Source: an uncultured Oscillospiraceae bacterium (GTDB lineage Bacteria > Bacillota > Clostridia > Oscillospirales > Ruminococcaceae). Taken from it: DNA of 64,000 bases. How positions within the stretch are numbered: position 1 is the first letter of the stretch; each line of letters begins with the position of its first letter. The notes below the pieces were generated by a model. It ran no database searches and had not been told where the DNA came from. It saw only the letters and a list, made by a program, of their open reading frames with translations. Below, one piece after another: positions 53,476-62,266 of the stretch. The stretch is from positions 95,118-159,117 of the forward strand of contig CAKSPD010000002.1 in the NCBI GenBank assembly GCA_934481385.1, read 5' to 3'. A program made the position numbers and the translations under genes.

Positions 53476-53991
53476 TTATTTTTCTATCGTCTGATATAAT
53501 GTTATTATAAAATCTGAAATTATTATAAACAGAGTTATGCTTCCTGTTATACACACTGCTTTTGATGATGCTTTTTCTGAAATCTTATGTACAAGCGGGT
53601 GTACTGCTTTTATGAGTATAACGCTTAGTACCCCGAACATAAGACTGCTGTATAGTGATATTCTTCCTCCGAAAAAATTAAAATCCCAGTCGCTGTAACT
53701 CCATAACTTTTCATGAAGAACTGCTTCTATAAGATACGCACTTGCAAGTTCAAGTGCTGTTGTTATTATCATACTTACTGTGAATACTGTCAGAAATCCG
53801 TTATGCTTTTTGAATAACGGCAGTAATATAAATGCAAATACTCCATATATCGGAAGTATCGGTATATGAAGAAATCCACGCTCTGCAAATTCTCCCCAGA
53901 GATATGATGTAAGGGCTGTTTCATATATCCAGCCACATATTCCGCATACTGTAAATTCTATTATGTATGTACAGATTTTTTTGTATGTCAT
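53476..53991 (-). CDS. CmpB-type membrane protein (putative ABC permease)
   Basis: A 171-residue protein with about five hydrophobic segments, opening YIIEFTVCGICGWIYETALTS and containing RGFLHIPILPIYGVFAF and WDFNFFGGRISLYSSLMFG. This is the pattern of the family annotated as putative ABC transporter permease (CmpB-like). No ATPase partner is adjacent, and the transporter label is inherited rather than shown. Function unclear. Confidence 0.85.
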   Translation of the reverse strand: MTYKKICTYIIEFTVCGICGWIYETALTSYLWGEFAERGFLHIPILPIYGVFAFILLPLFKKHNGFLTVFTVSMIITTALELASAYLIEAVLHEKLWSYSDWDFNFFGGRISLYSSLMFGVLSVILIKAVHPLVHKISEKASSKAVCITGSITLFIIISDFIITLYQTIEK

Positions 53992-54008
53992 GTTATATCT
54001 GCTCCTTT

Positions 54009-54026
54009 GCGTTTCATGTGAAACGC
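54009..54026. promoter_or_regulatory. parS-like site 8 (CATG form)
   Basis: GCGTTTCATGTGAAACGC: perfect arms with a CATG centre, just upstream of the CmpB-like gene. Confidence 0.75.
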
Positions 54027-54187
54027 ATTTTTCATATTATAACATAATATATTTTCAATTTCTATAAAATATCTGTAATGTAATGTTTTGTAAATTTATT
54101 GTAATATTCAGAATTTCTGCTTGAAATATTTCATTTTTTACTGTATAATAAATTATATAAGAGTGTTTACTGCATAAAATCCAAAAT

Positions 54188-54246
54188 ATGCATTTATATT
54201 TGCATATTAATGAAAAATATTCGGATATGCCGTGAATATTTATGCA
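54188..54246. promoter_or_regulatory. Possible pair of arginine-repressor boxes
   Basis: ATGCATTTATATTTGCAT (54188-54205) and TGAATATTTATGCA (54233-54246) resemble the ArgR/AhrC box (TGAAT, A/T-rich centre, TTCA or TGCA). They lie directly upstream of the argG -35, where a repressor would act. Assigned by eye. Confidence 0.4.
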
Positions 54247-54254
54247 GAAAGCTC

Positions 54255-54283
54255 TTGACATTGCTTTCAGTTTGGTGTATAAT
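54255..54283 (+). promoter_or_regulatory. argG promoter
   Basis: TTGACA, 17-base spacer, TATAAT. Confidence 0.75.
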
Positions 54284-54319
54284 TATGTAAGCATTATTAT
54301 TTAACAGGAGGTCTTTAAA

Positions 54320-55552
54320 ATGGCTAAAAAAGAAATTAAAAAGGTCGTTCTTGCTTATTCAGGCGGTCTTGACACTTCTATCATTATTCCGTGGCTTAAA
54401 GAAAACTATAACAACTGCGAAGTTATTGCAGTTTCTGCCGATGTAGGTCAGGGTACTGAACTTGACGGCCTTGAAGAAAAGGCTAAGAAAACAGGTGCTT
54501 CAAAACTTTATGTTGAAGACCTGAAGGACGTTTTCGTAAATGAATACGTTTTCCCGACTGTTCAGGCCGGTGCTGTTTATGAAAATAAATATCTTCTCGG
54601 TACTTCTTTCGCTCGTCCTATCATTGCTAAGAGAATATGCGAAATAGCTCTTGCTGAAGGTGCTGACGCTATTTGTCATGGCTGTACCGGTAAGGGTAAT
54701 GACCAGGTTCGTTTTGAACTCGCTATCAAGGCTTTCGCTCCTGATATGGCTATCATTGCTCCTTGGAGAGAATGGAATATCAAGTCAAGAGATGAAGAAA
54801 TTGACTACGCTGAAGCTCATAACATTCCTCTCAAGATTAACCGTGAAACAAATTATTCAAAGGATAAAAATATCTGGCATCTTTCACATGAAGGTCTTGA
54901 CCTCGAAAATCCTGCTAATGAACCACAGTATGAAAAACCAGGTTTCCTTGAACTCGGTGTTTCTCCTATCCTCGCTCCTGACAAGCCAACTTATGTTACT
55001 ATCCACTTTGAAAAGGGTATTCCTACTGCTATTGACGGCAAGAAAATGGGCGGTGTTGAAATCGTTGAAACTCTCAACAAGCTCGGCGGTGAAAACGGTA
55101 TCGGTATTGCTGACCTCGTTGAAAACCGTCTTGTTGGTATGAAGTCAAGAGGCGTTTATGAAACTCCCGGCGGAACAATTCTTTACCATGCTCATGATGT
55201 TCTTGAAACTATTACTCTTGACAAGGAAACTGCAAGAATAAAACAGTACCTTTCAATCAAGTTTGCTGATATCGTTTATAACGGTCAGTGGTATACTCCG
55301 CTTCGTGAAGCTCTTACTGCTTTCGTTGACAAGACTCAGGAAACTGTTACAGGTGATGTTAAGCTCAAGCTCTATAAGGGAAATATCATCAATGCAGGTG
55401 TTACTTCTCCTTATACTCTTTATGATGAAGAAGTTGCTACTTTCGATGCTGATGATGTTTACGACCAGGCTGATGCTAACGGATTTATCAATCTTTTCGG
55501 TCTTCCGATTCACGTTAAAGCTAAACTCGACCAGAAAAGAAACAACAAGTAA
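54320..55552 (+). CDS. argG: Argininosuccinate synthase
   Basis: A 410-residue enzyme joining citrulline and aspartate with ATP. The PP-loop [16 protein letters not shown] (about 11-26), [15 protein letters not shown] and APWREWN are diagnostic. AGGAGG is the ribosome site. Codons are enriched in C-ending forms, as in the highly expressed genes here. It opens the arginine block. Confidence 0.97.
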   Translation: MAKKEIKKVVLAYSGGLDTSIIIPWLKENYNNCEVIAVSADVGQGTELDGLEEKAKKTGASKLYVEDLKDVFVNEYVFPTVQAGAVYENKYLLGTSFARPIIAKRICEIALAEGADAICHGCTGKGNDQVRFELAIKAFAPDMAIIAPWREWNIKSRDEEIDYAEAHNIPLKINRETNYSKDKNIWHLSHEGLDLENPANEPQYEKPGFLELGVSPILAPDKPTYVTIHFEKGIPTAIDGKKMGGVEIVETLNKLGGENGIGIADLVENRLVGMKSRGVYETPGGTILYHAHDVLETITLDKETARIKQYLSIKFADIVYNGQWYTPLREALTAFVDKTQETVTGDVKLKLYKGNIINAGVTSPYTLYDEEVATFDADDVYDQADANGFINLFGLPIHVKAKLDQKRNNK

Positions 55553-55640
55553 TTCAATATTTTTATGATAAACGGGCAGTTCGCTTTTTTTGCGGACTGT
55601 CCTCTATCTAATTCGGAATGCGGAATATGGAATCGGTTCT

Positions 55641-55658
55641 CCGTTTCACGTGAAACGC
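55641..55658. promoter_or_regulatory. parS-like site 9
   Basis: CCGTTTCACGTGAAACGC in the argG-argH gap, one end mismatch only. Confidence 0.87.
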
Positions 55659-55716
55659 TTTTATTCTGATTCTGTTTTCCGAATTGCGAATGATTATAAA
55701 AGGAGTTTTTTTAATT

Positions 55717-57096
55717 ATGGCTGATATGATGTGGGCTGGAAGATTTTCCAAAAAAATTGATGATACTGTCAACGCTTTCAATTCTTCCATAGCTTTTGAC
55801 GGCAGAATGTATAAGCATGATATTCAGGGCAGTATCGCTCATGCTACTATGCTCGGTGACTGCGGTATTATCCCTGAAGAGGACAGCGTTAAGATTATTG
55901 AGGGACTTAAAGAAATACTTGCTGATATTGAATCAGGAAAACTTATGCTTGACCCTTCTGCTGAAGATATTCATATGTTTATTGAGGCTGAACTGACTAA
56001 GCGTCTTGGTGATGTCGGTAAAAGACTTCATACTGCACGTTCAAGAAATGACCAGGTTGCTGTTGATATACGTCTTTATCTGCGTGATGAAATTGATGAA
56101 ATAAAGGCTCTTGTAAAGGAACTTGCTGTCACACTGTTCAATATGGCTAAGGAGCATACTGAAACTGTTATGCCCGGATATACTCATCTCCAGAGAGCTC
56201 AGCCTGTTACTTTTGCTCATCATCTTCTTGCTTATGTTCAGATGCTTCTGCGTGATATTGAAAGACTTGATGATACTGCTGAGCGTATGAATTACTGTCC
56301 TCTCGGAAGCGGTGCTTTAGCAGGTACTACATACAGGACAAACAGAAAACAGACTGCTGAACTTCTCGGCTTTACTGCTCCTATGGCTAACAGTCTTGAC
56401 GGCGTTTCTGACAGGGATTTCTGTGTTGAACTTTGCTGTGCATTATCTCTTATTATGACTCATCTTTCAAGATTTTCTGAGGAAATCGTTATGTGGTGTT
56501 CATGGGAATTCAAGTTTATTGAACTCGATGATGCTTATGCTACCGGTTCTTCTATTATGCCACAAAAGAAAAATCCTGATGTCACTGAACTTATAAGAGG
56601 TAAGACGGGCAGAGTAAACGGTGACCTGATTACTTTACTTACTATGCTTAAAGGACTTCCTCTTGCATATAATAAAGATATGCAGGAAGATAAAGAGGCA
56701 ATTTTTGATGCTGTGGACAATGTTAAGCTTTGTCTGAAAACTTTTATTCCTATGATTGCTACTATGCGTGTTCTGAAAGATAACATGCGTAATGCTTCTG
56801 CTAAAGGATTTATTAATGCTACTGACTGTGCTGATTATCTTGTTAAAAAAGGTATGCCTTTCAGAGATGCTTATAAAATTACCGGTACTCTTGTTGCTCT
56901 CTGTATTGAAAAGGGACTTACTCTTGAAACACTTCCTCTTGATGAATACAGAAAAATGACTGAACTTTTTGATGATGATGTTTATAATGCTATCAGTCTT
57001 GATACTTGTGTTAAAGAACGTAAGTCTGAGGGCGGGCCTTCTCCGGAGGCTGTAAAATATCAGCTTGAAATTACTGCTCAGGCTCTTGGTCTTTGA
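55717..57096 (+). CDS. argH: Argininosuccinate lyase
   Basis: A 459-residue lyase releasing arginine and fumarate. It begins MADMMWAGRFSKKID; RSRNDQVA and the superfamily signature GSSIMPQKKNPD are present. The start at 55717 follows AAAGGAG; 11 upstream in-frame codons are not needed. Confidence 0.96.
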   Translation: MADMMWAGRFSKKIDDTVNAFNSSIAFDGRMYKHDIQGSIAHATMLGDCGIIPEEDSVKIIEGLKEILADIESGKLMLDPSAEDIHMFIEAELTKRLGDVGKRLHTARSRNDQVAVDIRLYLRDEIDEIKALVKELAVTLFNMAKEHTETVMPGYTHLQRAQPVTFAHHLLAYVQMLLRDIERLDDTAERMNYCPLGSGALAGTTYRTNRKQTAELLGFTAPMANSLDGVSDRDFCVELCCALSLIMTHLSRFSEEIVMWCSWEFKFIELDDAYATGSSIMPQKKNPDVTELIRGKTGRVNGDLITLLTMLKGLPLAYNKDMQEDKEAIFDAVDNVKLCLKTFIPMIATMRVLKDNMRNASAKGFINATDCADYLVKKGMPFRDAYKITGTLVALCIEKGLTLETLPLDEYRKMTELFDDDVYNAISLDTCVKERKSEGGPSPEAVKYQLEITAQALGL

Positions 57097-57099
57097 TAT

Positions 57100-57324
57100 A
57101 TGAAAAAAAACGATTTTACTTTTATTGTCGGTCTGACTCTCCTTGCAGGTGTTATATGGATTGTGGGAGAGGTTGTTATGGGTATGTGGATTGCCGTTTA
57201 TCACTGGGTTCCTGTTGTATGGCGTATTCTTATCGTTGTCGGAACTCTTTCAATAAGTGTATGGCATTCTTTTAAATATGATGAAGATTTCAGAAACTCC
57301 GATAATAAAAATCATAAAAAATAA
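57100..57324 (+). CDS. Small two-helix membrane protein in the arg block
   Basis: A 74-residue protein with two hydrophobic segments (FIVGLTLLAGVIWIVGEVVM and VVWRILIVVGTLSISVW) and a polar tail rich in D, N and K. It starts three bases after argH, so it is cotranscribed. No family recognised. Confidence 0.65.
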   Translation: MKKNDFTFIVGLTLLAGVIWIVGEVVMGMWIAVYHWVPVVWRILIVVGTLSISVWHSFKYDEDFRNSDNKNHKK

Positions 57325-57329
57325 TTTAT

Positions 57330-57347
57330 CCGTTTCACGTGAAACGG
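57330..57347. promoter_or_regulatory. parS-like site 10
   Basis: CCGTTTCACGTGAAACGG, perfectly symmetric, six bases after the previous stop and 23 bases before argC. Confidence 0.88.
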
Positions 57348-57369
57348 TATGAGGGAGGTTCTCTGTTTA

Positions 57370-58317
57370 ATGTCTGTTAAAGTTTACATAGATGGTCAGG
57401 AAGGTACTACCGGTCTTAAAATTATGGAAAGATTTTCCGGAAGAAATGATATTGAAATTATCAGAATTTCAGAAGAAAAACGTAAGGATTCTGCTGAAAG
57501 GGCAAGACTTATAAACAGTTCTGATTTTACTTTCCTTTGTCTGCCTGATGCCGCTTCAAGAGAGGCAGTTTCATTTGTGGATAATGACCATGTAAGAATT
57601 ATTGATGCATCTACTGCTCATCGCACAAATCCGGAATGGGCTTATGGATTCCCTGAACTTTCTCCGGCTTTTCGTGAAAAAATAAAAAATTCTAAAAGAG
57701 TTGCTGTTCCCGGTTGCTATGCAAGCGGTTTTAACTCTGTTGTTTATCCTCTTGTTGCAAATAATATTATTCCTGATGATTTCCCTGTTTTCGCTTATGC
57801 AACATCAGGTTACAGCGGTGCAGGAAAAAAGGCTATTGCTGTTTATGAAAGTGATGAAAAGCCTGAAGAATTTAACAGCCCGCGCCAGTATGCTCTTTCT
57901 CAGCAACATAAACATCTGCCCGAAATGCAGAAAATTTCAGGTCTTAAATTCAAGCCTATGTTTAATCCTATGGTCTGCGATTATTTCAGCGGTATGGTTG
58001 TATCTGTTCCGGTTCAGACAAGGCTTCTTGATAAAAAAGTAACTCCTGAAATGGTTCACGAAATGTATCAGAAACATTATGAGGGTGCAAATATGGTTGA
58101 AGTTATGCCCCTTATGTCTGCTGATGAACAGAAAGCTTTTTTCCTTGCTTCAAATACTCTCAGCGGTATCAATAAAATGCAGATTTTCGTTTTCGGTAAT
58201 GATGAACAGATTCTTCTTTGTTCCCGTCTTGATAATCTCGGCAAGGGTGCAAGCGGTGCTGCTGTTCAGTGTCTTAATATTATGATGGGCATTGATGAAA
58301 CTACCGGTCTTGTATGA
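57370..58317 (+). CDS. argC: N-acetyl-gamma-glutamyl-phosphate reductase (short type)
   Basis: A 315-residue NADPH-dependent reductase. The start VKVYIDGQEGTTGLKI and the catalytic cysteine in VAVPGCYASGF mark the shorter class of ArgC. The start follows GGGAGG; seven extra upstream codons would run through the ribosome site. Confidence 0.95.
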   Translation: MSVKVYIDGQEGTTGLKIMERFSGRNDIEIIRISEEKRKDSAERARLINSSDFTFLCLPDAASREAVSFVDNDHVRIIDASTAHRTNPEWAYGFPELSPAFREKIKNSKRVAVPGCYASGFNSVVYPLVANNIIPDDFPVFAYATSGYSGAGKKAIAVYESDEKPEEFNSPRQYALSQQHKHLPEMQKISGLKFKPMFNPMVCDYFSGMVVSVPVQTRLLDKKVTPEMVHEMYQKHYEGANMVEVMPLMSADEQKAFFLASNTLSGINKMQIFVFGNDEQILLCSRLDNLGKGASGAAVQCLNIMMGIDETTGLV

Positions 58318-58335
58318 GCGTTTCACGTGAAACGT
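58318..58335. promoter_or_regulatory. parS-like site 11
   Basis: GCGTTTCACGTGAAACGT, beginning at the base after the argC stop and filling the argC-argJ gap. Confidence 0.87.
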
Positions 58336-58369
58336 TAAAAATATAGTAATTTTAAGGCAGGTTTTAGAT

Positions 58370-59623
58370 ATGGAACTTAAAAAGGTTGAAGGTATTAAAT
58401 TTATTGACGGCGGTGTTTGTGCCTCAAAAGGTTTTAAGGCTAATGGTATTCAGTGCGGACTTGCTCATGCAGGTGCTTCCGTTACAAAGAAAAAAAATGA
58501 TATTGCTTTGATTCTCGCTGATAATATATGCACTGCTGCTGCTGTATACACTACTAATAAAGTCAAGGGTGCTCCTATTCAGGTTACTAAGGAACACCTT
58601 CAGAACGGTACGGCTAAGGCTGTTATCGTTAATTCTGTAAATGCAAACACTTGCAATGCTGACGGTATTGAAAAGGCTGAAAAAATGTGCAGTCTTGTTG
58701 CTGAAGAACTCGGAATTGACGAAAATGATGTTATTGTAGCATCTACCGGTGTTATAGGTCAGATTCTTCCGATTGAACCTATTGAAAATGGTATGAAATC
58801 ACTTTGTGAAGGCTTGACTTATGACGGAAATTCAAGAGCTGTTGAGGCTATTATGACTACTGATACTATGCCTAAGGAAGTTGCCGTTCAGTTTGAAATT
58901 GACGGAACTGTATGCACTCTTGGCGGTATGCTTAAAGGCAGTGGAATGATTCACCCTAATATGGCTACTACTCTTACTTTTATGACTTCTGATGTAAATA
59001 TCAGTTCAGAACTTTTACAGAGAGCTTTGAGTGATGTTGTTAAAATTACTCTTAATCGTGTAAGCGTTGACGGTGATACTTCAACTAACGATATGGCTTG
59101 CATTATGGCATCAGGTGCGTGCGGAAATAAAATCATTGACGGTGAAGATGAAAGATTTGAAATTTTCAGAAACGCTCTTTATGCTGTTATGATGAACCTT
59201 GCAAGATTGATGGCTCGTGACGGTGAAGGTGCTACTAAGCTTATCGAATGTGCATGCGTTGGTGCTTCATCTGAAAAAACTGCTGAAACTGTTGCAAAGT
59301 CTGTTATAACTTCAAGTCTTTTCAAGGCTGCTATGTTCGGTGAAGATGCAAACTGGGGACGTATTCTCTGTGCTGTCGGTTATGCTGATGCTAATTTCGA
59401 TATTTCTAAAGTCGATGTAAACATCGGTTCTGCAAAGGGTATTATTGCTGTTTGCCGTGACGGTGCAGGCGTTGAATTCTCTGAAGAAAAGGCTAAGGAA
59501 ATCCTTCAGGAAGAAGAAATTCAGATTTATATTTCCCTTAATGAAGGCGATTGCAGTGCTGTTGCGTGGGGCTGTGACCTTACTTACAATTATGTTAAGA
59601 TAAACGGTGATTACAGAAGTTGA
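58370..59623 (+). CDS. argJ: Glutamate N-acetyltransferase / amino-acid acetyltransferase ArgJ
   Basis: A 417-residue self-cleaving Ntn-type enzyme. The cleavage site is in KGSGMIHPNMATT; the second-chain N-terminal threonine would be T200. It recycles acetyl from acetylornithine to glutamate; whether it can also use acetyl-CoA is not readable. The presence of ArgJ explains why no argE appears in the block. Confidence 0.96.
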   Translation: MELKKVEGIKFIDGGVCASKGFKANGIQCGLAHAGASVTKKKNDIALILADNICTAAAVYTTNKVKGAPIQVTKEHLQNGTAKAVIVNSVNANTCNADGIEKAEKMCSLVAEELGIDENDVIVASTGVIGQILPIEPIENGMKSLCEGLTYDGNSRAVEAIMTTDTMPKEVAVQFEIDGTVCTLGGMLKGSGMIHPNMATTLTFMTSDVNISSELLQRALSDVVKITLNRVSVDGDTSTNDMACIMASGACGNKIIDGEDERFEIFRNALYAVMMNLARLMARDGEGATKLIECACVGASSEKTAETVAKSVITSSLFKAAMFGEDANWGRILCAVGYADANFDISKVDVNIGSAKGIIAVCRDGAGVEFSEEKAKEILQEEEIQIYISLNEGDCSAVAWGCDLTYNYVKINGDYRS

Positions 59624-59629
59624 TTTTGT

Positions 59630-59732
59630 TTTGCCGGAGGGGACTCTGCTTTTGCCGGAGGGGACTCTGCTTTTGCCAGAGGGGACTCTGTCCCCTCCGA
59701 ACCTCCCCTGCAAGCCTTTTGAAAAAGGCTTG
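59630..59732. repeat. GC-rich tandem repeat with two hairpins
   Basis: Three 21-base copies of TTTGCCGGAGGGGACTCTG plus two bases (59630, 59651, 59672; the third has one change) lead into a hairpin GAGGGGAC/GTCCCCTC (59679-59697) and a second one CAAGCCTTT/AAAGGCTTG (59711-59732). The stretch is far more GC-rich than its surroundings and looks like a dispersed genomic repeat. It fills the argJ-argB gap. Confidence 0.8.
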
Positions 59733-59763
59733 ACCGAAAACTTTTTTATTTTTGGAGATGTTT

Positions 59764-60633
59764 ATGATGAATTCTATTGATAATGGAGTGAGGGCTAAGG
59801 TGCTTAATGATGCACTTCCTTATATTCAGAAATACAATAATAAAATTGTTGTAGTTAAATATGGCGGTAATGCTATGACAAATTCTCAGCTCAAGCATGC
59901 TGTTATGAGTGATATTGTTTTGCTTTCTCTTGTGGGAATAAAAGTTGTTCTTGTTCATGGCGGCGGCCCTGAAATCAATGATATGCTCGGTAAGCTTGGT
60001 ATTGAAAGTAAATTTATAAATGGTCTAAGATATACTGATGAGGCTACTGTTGATGTTGTTAAAATGGTTCTTGCCGGAAAAGTCAATAAGGAACTTGTTC
60101 AGTTGCTTGCTTATAATCATGGCAGTGCGATAGGTCTTTGCGGTATCGACGGTCAGATGCTTATGGCTGAAAAGAAAAAAGGTGCGAATGGTGAGGATTT
60201 GGGTTTTGTCGGCGATATTGTAAAGGTTAATACAAAACCTATTCATGATGCCCTTAAAAACGGTAATATTCCTGTTATTGCTACTGTTGCAACAGATGAA
60301 TTCGGTGCTACATATAATGTTAATGCTGATACTGCTGCTGCAAGAATTGCTGCGGAACTTGGTGCGGAAAATCTTATTCTTATGACTGATATTGCCGGTC
60401 TGCTCAGAGATAAAAATGACCCCTCTACTCTTATTCCTTATCTTAATGTAAGTGAAGTTCCTTTTATGAAAAGACAGGGTATTATATCAGGCGGTATGAT
60501 TCCTAAAATTGACTGCTGTGTTGAAGCCGTAAGACGCGGTGTTAAGAAAACTGCTATTATTGACGGAAGAATTCCTCATTCCATACTTATTGAAATTCTT
60601 TCAAATGAGGGAATAGGTACTCAGTTCAGATGA
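59764..60633 (+). CDS. argB: Acetylglutamate kinase
   Basis: A 289-residue kinase: VVVKYGGNAM (about 27-36), VLVHGGGPEIND, GLCGIDGQ, and the C-terminal ILIEILSNEGIGTQF. Of several clustered start codons, the ATG at 59764 is chosen because GGAG lies seven bases upstream. It overlaps the next gene by four bases (ATGA). Confidence 0.95.
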   Translation: MMNSIDNGVRAKVLNDALPYIQKYNNKIVVVKYGGNAMTNSQLKHAVMSDIVLLSLVGIKVVLVHGGGPEINDMLGKLGIESKFINGLRYTDEATVDVVKMVLAGKVNKELVQLLAYNHGSAIGLCGIDGQMLMAEKKKGANGEDLGFVGDIVKVNTKPIHDALKNGNIPVIATVATDEFGATYNVNADTAAARIAAELGAENLILMTDIAGLLRDKNDPSTLIPYLNVSEVPFMKRQGIISGGMIPKIDCCVEAVRRGVKKTAIIDGRIPHSILIEILSNEGIGTQFR

Positions 60634-61052
60634 ACATTTATCTGATATTCCTTGCTCCTGTTATTGTGGGTGCTGTTATGGCTTTTATCGGTTTGGTTAT
60701 CAGAAACAGACCTCGCGGGAAAATACGGAACGGCATTTTTACTGATGCTCTTATTGTGGATTTTGCTGTAAAAACTGCATATATGAAAAAAGTTCCTTAT
60801 AAAGCTGTATCACCTGTTGTTGAATTCACTGCACCTGACGGTTCAAGGATAATTGCTGTTTACCCCTATTTCATAAATCAGGATTTCGTCAGTTTCAGAA
60901 TAGGCGATGTTATTAAAATCTGTTATGACAGAAATAATACTAACCGTTTTCATATTGAAAATGACGGAAGTAAAAGCAATTTGTCCTGTATTCTTATTTT
61001 TTCCGGCTTGTTTATAATTGCTTCTGATATTGTGATGTTTCTGAAATATTAA
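60630..61052 (+). CDS. Membrane protein, DUF3592-like
   Basis: A 140-residue protein with an N-terminal helix, a beta-rich middle (SPVVEFTAPDGSRIIAVYPYF... VIKICYDRNNTNRFHI) and a C-terminal helix. The arrangement is that of DUF3592 proteins of unknown function. Coupled to argB by a 4-base overlap. Confidence 0.75.
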   Translation: MNIYLIFLAPVIVGAVMAFIGLVIRNRPRGKIRNGIFTDALIVDFAVKTAYMKKVPYKAVSPVVEFTAPDGSRIIAVYPYFINQDFVSFRIGDVIKICYDRNNTNRFHIENDGSKSNLSCILIFSGLFIIASDIVMFLKY

Positions 61053-61053
61053 A

Positions 61054-61071
61054 ACGTTTCACGTGAAACGC
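61054..61071. promoter_or_regulatory. parS-like site 12
   Basis: ACGTTTCACGTGAAACGC, just after the previous stop and before argD; the last site in the array. Confidence 0.87.
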
Positions 61072-61094
61072 TTCAAAACAGAGGAGATTTTTTT

Positions 61095-62261
61095 ATGAAT
61101 ACTATTGAAAAATTCAATGATAATGTTATGCATACTTATGGCCGTTATCCGCTTGTTATGGAAATGGGCAAGAACAGAAACTGCGTTGATGAAAACGGCA
61201 GAAAATATATCGATTTCGGTAGCGGTATCGGTACAAATTCCCTCGGATACTGTAACGATAAATGGGTTGATTATGTATGCCGTCAGGTTAGAAGCCTTCA
61301 GCATACTTCAAATTATTACTATACAAAAGTTCAGGCTGATTTTGCTGAACTGCTTTGCAGTTCTACCGGATATTCAAAAGTGTTCTTCGGAAACAGCGGT
61401 GCAGAGGCTAATGAATGTGCTATAAAGCTCGCAAGAAAATACAGCTTTGACAAATACGGAAAAGGCAGACATAATATTATTACTCTTGTAAATTCATTCC
61501 ACGGCCGTACTTTATGTACTCTTTCCGCTACCGGTCAGGACGTTTTTCATAACTATTTTTTCCCTTTCGTTGAGGGATTTATAAATGTTAAGGCTAATGA
61601 TATTGATGACCTGAAATCCAAAATTGATAACACTGTTTGTGCTGTTATGCTTGAATATGTTCAGGGTGAGGGCGGTGTCAATGCTCTGGAACAGGATTTT
61701 GTTGATGCTGTTTTCGATTTGTGCGGTAAAAATGATATTCTTGTTATTGCTGATGAGGTTCAGACCGGTGTCGGCAGAACTGGTAAACTTCTTGCCGGTG
61801 AACATTTCGGAAAGAAAGCCAACATCACTACTCTTGCAAAAGGTCTTGCTGGCGGTGTCCCCGTCGGTGCTTGCCTTGCTGATGAAAAATGCAGTGATGT
61901 TCTTGGTGCCGGCACACATGGTTCTACTTTCGGCGGTAATCCTCTTGCTTGTGCAGGCGGTCTTGCTGTTCTGGAAACTGTTACTGCTGACGGATTCCTT
62001 GATGATGTTAATAAAAAGGCGGAATTTTTCCGTTCTGAACTCCTTAAAATGAATGAAGTTGAATCTGTAAGCGGTCTTGGCCTTATGATTGGTATTAAAC
62101 TTAAAAATAAAAAGGCAGGAGATGTTGTTAAATCAGCTTTGGAACATGGTCTGCTTCTTCTTACTGCTAAAGATAAGGTAAGACTTCTCCCTCCATTGAA
62201 TATTTCTGTTGACGAAATTAAAGAAGGACTGGAAATTTTTAATACTGTACTGGAGGAATGA
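61095..62261 (+). CDS. argD: Acetylornithine aminotransferase
   Basis: A 388-residue class III PLP aminotransferase. Visible features are GSGIGTNSLGY, GNSGAEANECAIKLAR, FHGRTLCTLSATG, ADEVQTGVGRTGK and the PLP lysine in TTLAKGLAGGVPVGA. GGAG precedes the ATG. Confidence 0.95.
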   Translation: MNTIEKFNDNVMHTYGRYPLVMEMGKNRNCVDENGRKYIDFGSGIGTNSLGYCNDKWVDYVCRQVRSLQHTSNYYYTKVQADFAELLCSSTGYSKVFFGNSGAEANECAIKLARKYSFDKYGKGRHNIITLVNSFHGRTLCTLSATGQDVFHNYFFPFVEGFINVKANDIDDLKSKIDNTVCAVMLEYVQGEGGVNALEQDFVDAVFDLCGKNDILVIADEVQTGVGRTGKLLAGEHFGKKANITTLAKGLAGGVPVGACLADEKCSDVLGAGTHGSTFGGNPLACAGGLAVLETVTADGFLDDVNKKAEFFRSELLKMNEVESVSGLGLMIGIKLKNKKAGDVVKSALEHGLLLLTAKDKVRLLPPLNISVDEIKEGLEIFNTVLEE

Positions 62262-62266
62262 TTTAT

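Larger units (their letters stand above)
53992..54319. other. 328-base regulatory gap before argG
   Basis: Contains no gene. It holds parS-like site 8 (54009-54026), two possible ArgR/AhrC boxes (54188-54205, 54233-54246) and the argG promoter (54255-54283). Confidence 0.7.

Noticed and set aside
55574..55602. Hairpin after argG as a terminator
   Set aside because: The stem has mismatches and no T run follows, so termination between argG and argH is not supported.
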